The notes: generated from the sequence alone by a model not told the origin. Shown: positions 1 to 8,944, numbered from the stretch's first letter. The stretch is DNA of 64,000 bases from Lachnospiraceae bacterium (GCA_014799465.1 JAAVHZ010000066.1:35138-99137); one strand, 5' to 3'. Numbers and translations are program-made.

Positions 1-69
1 ATTATACCATTTTGTATATGGTTTACAAGAGATTTTTTCTCAGCCCCTCATCATTTTATTTTAATTAAA

Positions 70-98
70 TTGACAACTAAGCCCCCCTCATCTATAAT
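70..98 (+). promoter_or_regulatory. blaI-blaR1 promoter
   Basis: A consensus sigma-A promoter is visible: TTGACA at 70-75, a 17-nt spacer, and TATAAT at 93-98. Transcription should start near 105, directly at the operator at 107-116. It drives the blaI-blaR1 operon. Confidence 0.85.
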
Positions 99-106
99 AT
101 ATTTAT

Positions 107-116
107 TACACATGTA
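107..116 (+). promoter_or_regulatory. BlaI/MecI-type operator at blaI promoter
   Basis: TACA-CA-TGTA matches the TACA-N2-TGTA core of known BlaI/MecI operators. It sits just after the -10 box, over the expected start site, as expected for autorepression of blaI-blaR1. The same motif occurs twice upstream of the PBP gene (5620-5629 and 5680-5689). Confidence 0.75.
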
Positions 117-136
117 GGACTTAAGGAGGAATTTAC

Positions 137-517
137 ATGAAAACCTTACCACAAATTTCCGAAGCCGAATTTGAAGTCATGAAAATAGTATGGGAATGTG
201 CCCCAATCAGCACAAACGAAATAACAGAGAAATTAGTCCAAACCACCAAATGGAGTCCTAAAACCATACAAACTCTGATTAAACGTCTTGTAACAAAAGG
301 TGTACTTTCCTATGAAAAGCAAAGCCGGGTATTTGTATATACCCCATTAATAAAAGAAAATGAATACATTAACCAAGAAAGCCGCTCATTTTTAAAACGC
401 TTTTACAATGGCGACATTACTGCTATGCTGTCTGCATACATTGATAATGACAAATTATCTGAATCGGAAATAGATACCCTCCGCTCCATTCTCTCCAAAA
501 AGAAAGGAGGCAGCTGA
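137..517 (+). CDS. blaI: BlaI/MecI family transcriptional repressor
   Basis: A 126-aa winged-helix repressor of the BlaI/MecI/CopY family, the usual family length. The N-terminal region (residues 6-70) carries the typical opening with SEAEFEVMKIVW, followed by the recognition part around WSPKTIQTLIKRL. The C-terminal third is the dimerisation and cleavage region. The start is fixed by AAGGAGGA at 123-130. It is followed after 1 nt by the sensor gene blaR1. In the known family the dimer binds TACA-N2-TGTA operators and is cleaved after BlaR1 senses a beta-lactam. An operator lies in its own promoter and two lie before the divergently located PBP gene, so both units are probably its targets. 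Confidence 0.93.
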   Translation: MKTLPQISEAEFEVMKIVWECAPISTNEITEKLVQTTKWSPKTIQTLIKRLVTKGVLSYEKQSRVFVYTPLIKENEYINQESRSFLKRFYNGDITAMLSAYIDNDKLSESEIDTLRSILSKKKGGS

Positions 518-518
518 T

Positions 519-2294
519 GTGACAGATTTCATGATTCGTTTTTTAATCTGCAATATTTATATTAGTGGTACTATAGTAATATTTTTTACAGCCAAATATT
601 TATTTAAAAAACATCTGTCCCCACGTATGCAATATAATCTGTGGTTTATTCTGCTTGGACTGCTGGCTGTTCCTTTCATACCTGTTCAACCCATCAGATT
701 ACCACAATTCTTCCCACATTTTCCGGAATTCAAAAATGCCGCAAAATCCGTAAACAATACAGTAAATTACAAAACGGCTGAACATACAAATCTGCTAAAC
801 GACTTTGCTGTTTCTGTCAGCAGAAAATCTCCATCTGCCCTTGGAATAATTATTTTCACAATATGGATTTTGGGAATTTCTGTAATGGTTATATTGTTAA
901 TAAAATCATTGCTGCGTTTAAAAAATTTTAAAAAATCCGCACTGCCATTACAAAATAAAGAAGTCATCATATTGTACCAAAACTGCTTAGATGAAATGCA
1001 TATAAAAATAAACATTCCTATATACTGCAGTGCATTTTTAAAATCTCCCATTACCTCCGGATTATTTAAACCATGCATTTATCTTCCCATTCATCTGATA
1101 TCCGAATATAACAGTAAAGATATGCGGTATATCTTACTACACGAACTACATCATTGTAAATATCGTGATGCACTGGCAAATAACCTGATGATTCTTGCTG
1201 TAGTATTTTACTGGTTCAATCCCATTATCTGGTATGCATTGAAAGAAATGTACTGCGACAGGGAAGTTGCCTGTGATACTTCAGTTCTAAAAATGCTGGA
1301 TAAAGAATCATATAATGACTATGGAAACTCACTGATTAACTTTGCAGAAAAAATATCATTCACTACTTTTCCTTTCTTTTCAGGAATCAGCAGCAATATG
1401 AGGCAGATGAAGAAACGTATAATCAATATATCATCTTATAAAAAGCCGTCTTTGCTTAAAAACCTATATAGCATAACTGCTTTTACAATAACTGCCGCAC
1501 TTCTTACCGGGTTTGCCCCGATACTGTCAACATATGCTTCAGACTCAAACCGTTATGATTGGAAAATTTCTCCTGAAAATATTTCCTATACAGATTTATC
1601 ATCTTACTTTAACGGATTTGAAGGATGTTTTGTTATGTATGATTTAAAAAAAGACTTATGGACTATATATAATATGGAAAATGCCACCTTGCGTACATCA
1701 CCGGATTCAACATATAAAATCTATGCGGCACTTTTAGGACTTGAAGAAAATATTATTACACCAAAAGATTCTTTCATGCCATGGGATAACAAAGACTATC
1801 CCTTTGAGCTGTGGAATAAAAACCAGAACCTGCAGTCTGCAATGCAAAATTCTGTAAACTGGTATTTCCAATCAATTGATAAACAACTTGGAAAAGAACT
1901 TATATCTGAGAATATTCATGAATTAGGCTATGGAAATGAAAATGTAAGCGGTGATTTGTCTTCTTACTGGTTGGAATCCTCCTTGAAGATTTCTCCTGTG
2001 GAACAAGTCAAACTCCTTACAAAACTTCATGAGAACCAACTTAACTTTTCTCCTGATAATATTAATGCCGTAAAAAATTCCATTCATATTTCTACTTTTG
2101 AAAATGTATCTCTTTATGGAAAAACAGGAACGGGATGTGTAAATGAACAGGATGTAAACGGATGGTTTATCGGATATGTAGAAATTTCAGACTATACATA
2201 TTGCTTTGCTGCAAATATTCATGGCAAAAAAAATGCTACAGGAAGTAATGCAACCGAAATAGCATTATCTATATTATCAGACATACTTATCTAA
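519..2294 (+). CDS. blaR1: BlaR1/MecR1-type beta-lactam sensor and M56 metalloprotease
   Basis: A 591-aa membrane sensor-transducer of full family length. The first ~330 residues hold several membrane helices and the M56 zinc protease site HELHH (His208, Glu209, His212). The C-terminal extracellular part resembles a class D beta-lactamase sensor: STYK with the acylated Ser397, SVN in the second motif, and KTG at Lys535. All sensor and protease residues are present, so it looks functional. Start is GTG at 519 with AAAGGAGG eight nt upstream; ATG at 531 is an alternative. Known role: beta-lactam acylation outside triggers cytoplasmic proteolysis that removes BlaI. Its last 8 bp overlap the convergent lipoprotein gene. 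No beta-lactamase gene is adjacent. Confidence 0.92.
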   Translation: MTDFMIRFLICNIYISGTIVIFFTAKYLFKKHLSPRMQYNLWFILLGLLAVPFIPVQPIRLPQFFPHFPEFKNAAKSVNNTVNYKTAEHTNLLNDFAVSVSRKSPSALGIIIFTIWILGISVMVILLIKSLLRLKNFKKSALPLQNKEVIILYQNCLDEMHIKINIPIYCSAFLKSPITSGLFKPCIYLPIHLISEYNSKDMRYILLHELHHCKYRDALANNLMILAVVFYWFNPIIWYALKEMYCDREVACDTSVLKMLDKESYNDYGNSLINFAEKISFTTFPFFSGISSNMRQMKKRIINISSYKKPSLLKNLYSITAFTITAALLTGFAPILSTYASDSNRYDWKISPENISYTDLSSYFNGFEGCFVMYDLKKDLWTIYNMENATLRTSPDSTYKIYAALLGLEENIITPKDSFMPWDNKDYPFELWNKNQNLQSAMQNSVNWYFQSIDKQLGKELISENIHELGYGNENVSGDLSSYWLESSLKISPVEQVKLLTKLHENQLNFSPDNINAVKNSIHISTFENVSLYGKTGTGCVNEQDVNGWFIGYVEISDYTYCFAANIHGKKNATGSNATEIALSILSDILI

Positions 2295-3495
2295 TCCGGT
2301 GCTGATATTCAGGTATATTGAGGATTCCATTATCCTGTATCTCATTTCCCAAGTACTTAAAACTGCCATCCTCTAAAAGTCTAATATCCAGCTTATGGGT
2401 TATAACTGCCTCATCACACAAAACCATTTCACATACTGCATCAATTGTTAATGTAACAGTCCCATCTTCATTTTCTTTTATATCAGTCACCTCCGGTATA
2501 GATGTACCAAAATAAGTGGGAGTATAATTTAAGCAGCCCAGCCTTACCCAGATATATGTCTGGTTCTCTTCATCAAATTCCGCATATTTTCGTATCTGCT
2601 CTGCTGTGACCGGAAAATATTCCATAATCAGGCTTTCAAAATCCTCCTTAGGTATTCCGTCTTGATATTCCTCATCAGAAATTTTTTTATTATATTTTAA
2701 TCTGTATAAATATTCAAATAATCCATTATAATCCAAATCTTCCATATGGTCTGCATCCCAGTTAGAGCATAAAATGTTATTTCCCTGATACCCCAGCGGA
2801 AGTACACATTTTTTAGAAATCTCCCTATACTCATCTTTCATCGGTTTTATCCTGAGCATACAACTTCCATCTACAACCTCACTTACCTCAGGCGGCTCCG
2901 GAACACATAACTGATAACAAAACCAGCCTTTATCCGTATATTCCCATTCCTGTATTCTTGTGTATGTAGTGTATATATTCTCAGGCTTATTTTCTTTATT
3001 CCATATTGCACTTGTACTCAACACATAAATATCTTTTCCGTCAAAAATGTATTTATCACGTCCTATACCACCATCAAAATGAATCTCATATATTACAACA
3101 GAACCACTTTTTCCCACCTTGCAATCATTTAAAAAGTTTTCTACATATTTCCAATTATCCATATTGGAATAAACTGACATAGATGTAACAGGACATCTTG
3201 TTTCTTTAATCACATCCTGCATCTTATTCATTGTTTCATCAGATACCACTGCATTTAATGCTATTCCTTTATCGGCTTTACTATAAATATCCGCTACACT
3301 CTGCATCATCCGGTTTAAGTCAGCCTTTGCCTCCTCTTCTTCCTTTTCGTTAATTAAAAGATTATAACCATTTTCCTGCTCTATTGTTGCCTGCTCGTTG
3401 TCCTCCGGCATTTTCTGTGTGCATCCTGCTATCAACACCATAGAAAACAACACAAGTATTATTAATACGTTTACTTTCATTCTCACATACCTCAT
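2287..3495 (-). CDS. Lipoprotein of unknown function, co-transcribed with PBP2a-like gene
   Basis: A 402-aa protein with a lipoprotein signal: a hydrophobic stretch, then IAG-Cys25. It is therefore probably anchored on the outer face of the membrane. The rest is polar, with an acidic linker (25-60) and a C-terminal beta-rich domain of about 130 residues; I recognise no catalytic motif. It may belong to a DUF family of Firmicutes lipoproteins (I recall DUF6070, unverified). Its start codon overlaps the stop of the PBP gene by one base, so the two are one operon and it should share BlaI control. A role in supporting the PBP or sensing wall damage is inference only. Confidence 0.75.
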   Translation of the reverse strand: MRYVRMKVNVLIILVLFSMVLIAGCTQKMPEDNEQATIEQENGYNLLINEKEEEEAKADLNRMMQSVADIYSKADKGIALNAVVSDETMNKMQDVIKETRCPVTSMSVYSNMDNWKYVENFLNDCKVGKSGSVVIYEIHFDGGIGRDKYIFDGKDIYVLSTSAIWNKENKPENIYTTYTRIQEWEYTDKGWFCYQLCVPEPPEVSEVVDGSCMLRIKPMKDEYREISKKCVLPLGYQGNNILCSNWDADHMEDLDYNGLFEYLYRLKYNKKISDEEYQDGIPKEDFESLIMEYFPVTAEQIRKYAEFDEENQTYIWVRLGCLNYTPTYFGTSIPEVTDIKENEDGTVTLTIDAVCEMVLCDEAVITHKLDIRLLEDGSFKYLGNEIQDNGILNIPEYQHRIR

Positions 3496-5603
3496 TATCT
3501 GTTCAAATATTCATCCAGTACATTACTGACCTTTTTCACAACATAACCGCTGCCGCCGATTCCTTTTACATCTTCTGCCATACTTACTATCAATATGGGA
3601 TTTTGCATTTCTGAATCGGTTGTACATACGGCAAACCATCCTAACTCCGTCCCGGAATTATCATCCTTTGATGCCTTTATTTCTGCCGTTCCCGTCTTAC
3701 CTGCCAGCACTATATCCTCCCTATGTGCAGAATAACCTGTACCATGTGGGTTGTTTACCACCTTTTTTAACCCATCTAATATACACACAGCAGCTTCATC
3801 GGGAAATGCATCTTCAATCCAGATTTCTTTTTCTGACCCTTCACTGTACCTCAAATATGGTTTTATCATATCTCCATGATTAACAAAAGAAGTATATACA
3901 CAAGCCAAATGCAGCGGGCTTACCAAAATCTGTCCCTGCCCATATCCACTGTCAGCCAACTGTACTTCTGATTCAATAGTGTCCGTATTGGAATACTGTG
4001 ACTCTTTTAATGCAATTTCAAATGGAACTTCCTGATTAAATCCCAACCCGTCTAATGATAACATCAAATCTTTTTCTCCTATTTTCAAAGCCGCCTTTGC
4101 AAAATATATATTATCTGAATATATAATTGCATTTTCCAGAACTATCGGTTCATAGGCATGAAGTGTTGTAACATAATAATCTCCCCATGAGGAATCTTTT
4201 TGCCAGCTTAACCCCTCATTTCCATAATCTTCATTTGGATTAATAGCTCCTGTTTTCAAACCTATTGCCCCAATAATCGGTTTAAACGTAGACCCCGGAG
4301 CCCACACCTGCCGGAAACGGTTATATAATGGCTTACTCTTATCCTCATTGAGTGCAGTCCATTTTTCATCCGACATGCCCATTATAAAATCATTATTATC
4401 AAACGAAGGCGTACTTACAAGTGCCAGCACCTCACCTGTATATTGATTCATGGCAACCGTACAACTCTTGTCTTGTTTAAACTGTTCATACAATAAAGAT
4501 TGGACATAGGCATCAACTGTAAGTTTTATATTTTCGCCATTTTTCTTTATTTTGTTCTTTAATACCTCCTTTTTATTTCCTTCCGAATCTTCAATATAAA
4601 TCTCACATCCGTCCTGTCCTTTTAATTCCTTTTCATACAAGCCTTCCATACCACTGCGTCCAATAACACTGCCTGCACTATATCCTTCTCCTTCATGCTT
4701 TTCCAAATCCTCTGCCGTAACATTCTGTACATAACCGACTAAATGTGCAGCCGCCTCCTTAAATGGATACTCCCTGATTTCCACATCAGAAATCATAACT
4801 CCTGATATTTGAAGAAGCTGCTCCTGCCTTTCTTTTTCCTTTAAAACCTCCTCTGACGGAGAAAATTCCATAAGGTCTGTTTCTTTTACTTTCGGCAGAG
4901 TTTTTAATGGTACAAATGAATCCTCTTTTACCCAGCCGGCATTTAACTTCTTTTTAACAGAATCAACATCCATCTCAAGAAGCCCTGCTATCTGCTGCAA
5001 TGCTGCTTCCCTGTCTTCCAGTTTCCCCGGAACTACCCCTACAGATGATGCAATGCCTTTCCCCGCCAGTACCTTACCATTTCTATCCAAAATATTTCCC
5101 CTCTCTGCTTCATGAATTTGAACACGCACTTTGTCACCGGCAGCCAGATTTGGGAAAATAAGATTATCATTCCATACAATCAGATACCCATTATCTCCTT
5201 TTACAAACTCAGCTTCGTTTTCAAACTGTATTTCTCCTGCTATTGTATCAAAAACAGTTTGATACTTAACTGTTATCTGATTATTTTCTATTTCTTCTGT
5301 ACTTACATTTTCAATTCTCATATTTTGCATTTCTATTCCTTCATAAATCTTTGAATTCCGATTTGCAAAATCATCCTGACTGATATTGCCTGACTTTTGC
5401 AAATCAATCATATTGTACATTGCTTCATAATTTCTTGCCTGAATATAATTCATATATGTAATAAGAAGTTCATCAGGATTTACCCATACATCTTTTTCCT
5501 TAGTAAAGATACCTGATGCCCTGACTAAAACTGCCACAAATATAATTGCTGTGAATATGACAAACGCACCTCTCACTTTTGCTCTTCTTCTTTTCCTTGA
5601 CAT
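3495..5603 (-). CDS. PBP2a-like class B penicillin-binding protein (MecA_N domain transpeptidase)
   Basis: A 702-aa peptidoglycan transpeptidase. Order: cytoplasmic basic start, one membrane helix (~11-29), NTF2-like MecA_N domain (~40-155), dimerisation domain (~160-330), transpeptidase domain (~365-700). Catalytic motifs are intact: STFK with Ser438, SDN at Ser496, KTG at Lys636. Stretches such as WQKDxSWG and LADSGYGQG match Staphylococcus aureus PBP2a closely, although many Firmicutes have MecA_N PBPs that are not resistance determinants. Known family role: wall cross-linking, with low beta-lactam affinity in PBP2a and enterococcal PBP5. Two BlaI-type operators precede it and the blaI-blaR1 pair is the neighbouring locus, so it is probably beta-lactam-inducible. 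SD is AGAGG six nt before ATG. Confidence 0.9.
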   Translation of the reverse strand: MSRKRRRAKVRGAFVIFTAIIFVAVLVRASGIFTKEKDVWVNPDELLITYMNYIQARNYEAMYNMIDLQKSGNISQDDFANRNSKIYEGIEMQNMRIENVSTEEIENNQITVKYQTVFDTIAGEIQFENEAEFVKGDNGYLIVWNDNLIFPNLAAGDKVRVQIHEAERGNILDRNGKVLAGKGIASSVGVVPGKLEDREAALQQIAGLLEMDVDSVKKKLNAGWVKEDSFVPLKTLPKVKETDLMEFSPSEEVLKEKERQEQLLQISGVMISDVEIREYPFKEAAAHLVGYVQNVTAEDLEKHEGEGYSAGSVIGRSGMEGLYEKELKGQDGCEIYIEDSEGNKKEVLKNKIKKNGENIKLTVDAYVQSLLYEQFKQDKSCTVAMNQYTGEVLALVSTPSFDNNDFIMGMSDEKWTALNEDKSKPLYNRFRQVWAPGSTFKPIIGAIGLKTGAINPNEDYGNEGLSWQKDSSWGDYYVTTLHAYEPIVLENAIIYSDNIYFAKAALKIGEKDLMLSLDGLGFNQEVPFEIALKESQYSNTDTIESEVQLADSGYGQGQILVSPLHLACVYTSFVNHGDMIKPYLRYSEGSEKEIWIEDAFPDEAAVCILDGLKKVVNNPHGTGYSAHREDIVLAGKTGTAEIKASKDDNSGTELGWFAVCTTDSEMQNPILIVSMAEDVKGIGGSGYVVKKVSNVLDEYLNR

Positions 5604-5619
5604 ATTATACCTCTTTTCT

Positions 5620-5629
5620 TACAAATGTA
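5620..5629 (-). promoter_or_regulatory. BlaI-type operator 1, PBP leader
   Basis: On the minus strand TACA-TT-TGTA, a close match to the staphylococcal blaZ operator core. It lies 17-26 nt before the PBP start codon, within the leader, where bound repressor could act as a roadblock. Its centre is 60 bp from operator 2. Confidence 0.7.
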
Positions 5630-5641
5630 ATATTTGTAAAT

Positions 5642-5672
5642 AAAAAATTATGCAGCTCTCCTGTCTGCATAA
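5642..5672 (-). terminator. Hairpin with U-run between the zinc-ribbon gene and the PBP gene
   Basis: Minus strand: TTATGCAG, a 9-nt loop, CTGCATAA, then six T. The 8-bp stem is perfect. It sits about 50 nt after the stop of the gene at 5723-6130 and overlaps the predicted PBP transcription start (~5669). It probably ends upstream transcription while leaving PBP transcripts, which would begin inside the first arm, mostly unable to fold it. Confidence 0.6.
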
Positions 5673-5675
5673 TAA

Positions 5676-5704
5676 ATCCTACACCTGTAATATCAATAAG
5701 TCAA
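5676..5704 (-). promoter_or_regulatory. PBP operon promoter with embedded BlaI operator 2
   Basis: Minus strand: -35 TTGACT (5704-5699), 17-nt spacer, -10 TAGGAT (5681-5676). The operator TACA-GG-TGTA occupies 5689-5680, covering the end of the spacer and the start of the -10 box. Bound BlaI would block RNA polymerase directly. Confidence 0.65.
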
Positions 5705-5722
5705 GCATTATTTTCCGCAAAT

Positions 5723-6130
5723 TTACTTATGGTTACTTTTATTATAAAGTTCCCTTTTTCGTGCATGATGTATCTTACCATTATTTTTATGCTGATAGTT
5801 CTGTCTTAACCAATATTTTCTATCTTCGCCTTTCAAATAGTATACTTCATTTTCCATATACAACGCCTCAGATGGAGCAGCAGGACGACCGGAACAATAT
5901 GGACAGTCAGGTTCACCACATACTTTATCTATCCATATATCACATGACATACAACAGACTGCATCATACTTGTCAAAATTAAACAGATTTTCCTCTCCAC
6001 ATTCAGGACACTCTGCATACTTCATCCACATACCATACTTATTCATTTTCTTTACTTTTGCTTTATTTCTCAAATATTTTTTTCTATTCATAATTTTAAA
6101 CATGCCACTGGCATTTAATAAACAATACAA
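5723..6130 (-). CDS. Small zinc-ribbon protein, unknown function
   Basis: Up to 135 aa. The centre carries eight or more cysteines in pairs: CPEC, a CC-MSC group, and CGEPDCPYC, typical of zinc ribbons or small rubredoxin-like knuckles. Both ends are basic. I do not recognise a named family. No good ribosome binding site precedes the first ATG; starts at residue 14 or 29, the latter just before the first CxxC, are equally possible. It precedes the PBP operon in the same direction but a terminator-like hairpin separates them. Confidence 0.55.
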   Translation of the reverse strand: MYCLLNASGMFKIMNRKKYLRNKAKVKKMNKYGMWMKYAECPECGEENLFNFDKYDAVCCMSCDIWIDKVCGEPDCPYCSGRPAAPSEALYMENEVYYLKGEDRKYWLRQNYQHKNNGKIHHARKRELYNKSNHK

Positions 6131-6176
6131 ACTTTAATTCATTATTTATCTATAAAATATCATTTTATCTGCATTT

Positions 6177-6713
6177 CTACTTCCACTGCTCTAGCATCTG
6201 CATAAATGCACGTGTCTCTTCCACCTGTACAATATTTACAGGATATGTTTTATCTAACTTCGTATTTTTTTCTTCCAATGTAATTTCCAATATAACATCT
6301 CCGTTACCATCTGAAAATTTTAAAGCATGCATTGGCCCGCCCGGCTTACTGGTTTCAACTACATCTACAATATCTTTTTCGATAACAATTGTATAAGAAT
6401 GCCCTATTTCTTTATCTCCAAAAATCAATGGTACCACATACATTTTGTCCACAGTCAATGCAATGGCATAATACCAACATTTAACACTTCTTGCATGACT
6501 ATCCCTCCTATATGCATATACAAATACATATTCTCTAAAGTCATCATGTTCCTGCATAATTTTTTGAAGAATCTCTTTTACCTTTTGTTTCTCAGGACTG
6601 TCTATACCTTTTTTCTCATCAATGCATGATTTTATCCATATTATTAATACAAAAATTGCAAACGCACCAAAAAACATCAACACCGGATGTTCATTTATCA
6701 TTCTATCTATCAT
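6177..6713 (-). CDS. Membrane-anchored hypothetical protein
   Basis: 178 aa with one N-terminal membrane helix (~11-27) and a soluble remainder. Residues ~75-150 are beta-rich and may form a PH-like fold, but I cannot assign a family and see no catalytic motif. It lies 23 bp downstream of the gene at 6737-7174, which also pairs membrane helices with a small beta domain, so the two may be one unit acting together at the membrane. Confidence 0.6.
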   Translation of the reverse strand: MIDRMINEHPVLMFFGAFAIFVLIIWIKSCIDEKKGIDSPEKQKVKEILQKIMQEHDDFREYVFVYAYRRDSHARSVKCWYYAIALTVDKMYVVPLIFGDKEIGHSYTIVIEKDIVDVVETSKPGGPMHALKFSDGNGDVILEITLEEKNTKLDKTYPVNIVQVEETRAFMQMLEQWK

Positions 6714-6736
6714 TTGTACTTATTCCCTTCCTATTA

Positions 6737-7174
6737 TTACTGATTTAAATAACATCTGATAAATGTATCTTTAGCATCCTTCATATATGTAACATCAATA
6801 TCATTTGAACAAAACATAAATTTTAAAAATGATTCTTGTACAGTTGAATTATTAATCTTTATTCTTGTTCCTGTAAAATATGTCTTTACTCTTCTCCACT
6901 GAATTTCCGACGGATTATTAAATGTGATCTGTTTATTCTTAAGCACTATCTTGTTTTCATAATAAACTAATACATCTTTTAAATGAATCAGAGGGAATAA
7001 TGCAAAACCTAACAACAATATCAAAATAATTGTAATTGCAATTTCCGCTTTTTTATTTGCACTCTCATTTATAATACAAGCAAAAGCAACTATTAAAAAC
7101 CATATGCTTCTTATTGCTATGTTTATTAATATTTTCTTTTTTTCCACTTTAATTTCAGCCAGTTTTCTTTCCAT
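6737..7174 (-). CDS. Small membrane protein with C-terminal beta domain
   Basis: 145 aa. Two hydrophobic helices (~16-38 and ~44-66) are followed by a ~75-residue soluble domain (KDVLVYYENKIVLKNKQI onward) reminiscent of bacterial PH-like membrane proteins. Function unknown. It is the first gene of a probable pair with 6177-6713. A 15-bp sequence (CGTAAAATTCCAATT) just before it, at 7187-7201, recurs at 7429-7443. Confidence 0.6.
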   Translation of the reverse strand: MERKLAEIKVEKKKILINIAIRSIWFLIVAFACIINESANKKAEIAITIILILLLGFALFPLIHLKDVLVYYENKIVLKNKQITFNNPSEIQWRRVKTYFTGTRIKINNSTVQESFLKFMFCSNDIDVTYMKDAKDTFIRCYLNQ

Positions 7175-7485
7175 TTATTATCCTTTCGTAAAATTCCAAT
7201 TAATCATTGAATCTATTTATCAATATTTCAAGATACTACTCCGTTTTTAGATATTTTATGATTGAAACAATATGCAAAATATATTATAATTAAAAGTATT
7301 ATTAATATTATATTGATTTGTCAGATTTTACAATAGGTTAATCGCATAACCCGTCACAAAAATATTACCATATTTTTGTTTAACATTACTAATATCTCAT
7401 TTTTCACTATTTGTTTTTACTAATGTTACGTAAAATTCCAATTTAACTCCCTGTTATTTTGCACATATAAATTTTTAATCAAATC
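7175..7485. other. 311-bp AT-rich intergenic region
   Basis: No open frame with a ribosome binding site is evident. It holds a 15-bp direct repeat (7187-7201 and 7429-7443) and runs of A/T. It separates the MATE gene end from the start of the small membrane gene pair and probably contains the latter's promoter. Confidence 0.5.
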
Positions 7486-8841
7486 TTAGGCTGTGTCTTT
7501 TACTGCCTCAGATTTTCCTCCCACATTTTTCATCAAAACAAATGCAATTATGCAGATAATAACCGATAGCAGCGAACCTGCCGGTGCGGAAAGCCCCATT
7601 GGGAACAGTGTATCCACAAAATATTTTGATGCCAGATATGCTCCGGGTATACGCACAAAGACAATTGACAGCAAATTATGTAAAAAAGAAATCCCTGACA
7701 TAGAATAAGCACAAAAATATCCACTGAAACAAAAGTGAATGCCTGCAAACATACAATCCCATATATATCCATGCAAATACTGACTTCCCATAGAAATAAC
7801 TTTTATTTCATCCGTAAACATCCCTACAATAGGTTCAGCAATAAACTGTGCCAAAACAGACACCACAAACCCAAACCCTATTGACATAAAAATAGCATAC
7901 CGCAAAGTAAGTGCTGCCCTCTCATGTTTGCCTGCACCAATATTTTGTGCAGAAAGAGCTGATACTGTAGAAAGCATTGTAGATGGTACCAGAAATACAA
8001 CTCCTATAATCTTTTCTACAATACCTACGGCAGCAGCATCATTTAAACCCCTGCGGTTTGCAATAACAGTAATTACAATAAATGCAACCTGTATAAATCC
8101 ATCCTGTATGGCAACAGGAATACCTATTTTAAGTACCTGCCTGATTATTCCCCACTTAAGTATAAAGTTTTCTTTACTCAGTTTTAATCCTGTATTTCGT
8201 TTATAAATAACTAAAAGTGCAGCAATTACACTGACCGCCTGCGATAAAGTCGTTCCCAGTGCCGCTCCCGCAGCCCCAAGATGAAATTTTCCAATAAATA
8301 AACAATCCAATATAATATTGGCAACACAGGCAATTAAGATAAAGTACATAGGAGTTTTTGAATCTCCTAATCCACGAAAAATAGAGCTTATAATATTATA
8401 TGCTGTTATAAATGGTATTCCTATAAAACATATTGTCAGATAAATAACCGTTCCCTGTACTGCTTCCGTAGGAACAGACATTAATGATACAACTGGCTTT
8501 ATAAAGATGAGTAATAATATTGTAACTATAACAGACAATACCATAAACAAAGTAACTGTATTTCCAACTACAAAAAATGCCTGTTCAGAACGTTTTGCCC
8601 CGATGGCTTTTCCAATAGTCACAGTCGAGCCCATAGCCAGACCCACAATCATAACTGTAAGCATGTGCATAACCTGACTTCCAACAGAAACCGCAGTAAT
8701 GCTGTCCACTCCGTTGAACATACCAACAATAAATAAATCTGCCATGCCATACAATGTCTGCAGAAAATAAGAAAGCAGAAATGGCAAAGAAAAATAAACT
8801 ATATTTTTAAACACACTTCCTGATGTCAAATTTTTTTCCAT
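7486..8841 (-). CDS. MATE family efflux transporter
   Basis: 451 aa, almost entirely hydrophobic with about 12 membrane helices, the size and pattern of MATE (NorM/DinF-type) exporters. The N-terminus (NIVYFSLPFLLSYFLQTLYGMADLFIVG) and the repeated half around residue 235 (ILKWGIIRQVLKIGIPVAIQ) show the usual two-fold internal repeat. Family members export drugs or metabolites using sodium or proton gradients; the substrate here cannot be told. Its own promoter lies at 8916-8944. Confidence 0.9.
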   Translation of the reverse strand: MEKNLTSGSVFKNIVYFSLPFLLSYFLQTLYGMADLFIVGMFNGVDSITAVSVGSQVMHMLTVMIVGLAMGSTVTIGKAIGAKRSEQAFFVVGNTVTLFMVLSVIVTILLLIFIKPVVSLMSVPTEAVQGTVIYLTICFIGIPFITAYNIISSIFRGLGDSKTPMYFILIACVANIILDCLFIGKFHLGAAGAALGTTLSQAVSVIAALLVIYKRNTGLKLSKENFILKWGIIRQVLKIGIPVAIQDGFIQVAFIVITVIANRRGLNDAAAVGIVEKIIGVVFLVPSTMLSTVSALSAQNIGAGKHERAALTLRYAIFMSIGFGFVVSVLAQFIAEPIVGMFTDEIKVISMGSQYLHGYIWDCMFAGIHFCFSGYFCAYSMSGISFLHNLLSIVFVRIPGAYLASKYFVDTLFPMGLSAPAGSLLSVIICIIAFVLMKNVGGKSEAVKDTA

Positions 8842-8915
8842 ACTTTTTTACCTGATTCTGGTAAATTTTATTTATCTCAAAAAAACCAGACTTTTCTCTC
8901 CTTCCACAGCATATT

Positions 8916-8944
8916 ATTATAATCGTTTAATCAAACTATATCAA
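8916..8944 (-). promoter_or_regulatory. MATE gene promoter
   Basis: Minus strand: -35 TTGATA (8944-8939), 17-nt spacer, -10 TATAAT (8921-8916). Confidence 0.7.

Noticed and set aside
137..5603. Beta-lactamase gene in the bla locus
   Set aside because: The penicillin-recognising domain on plus belongs to BlaR1 and the minus-strand gene is a class B PBP; no separate beta-lactamase is present.
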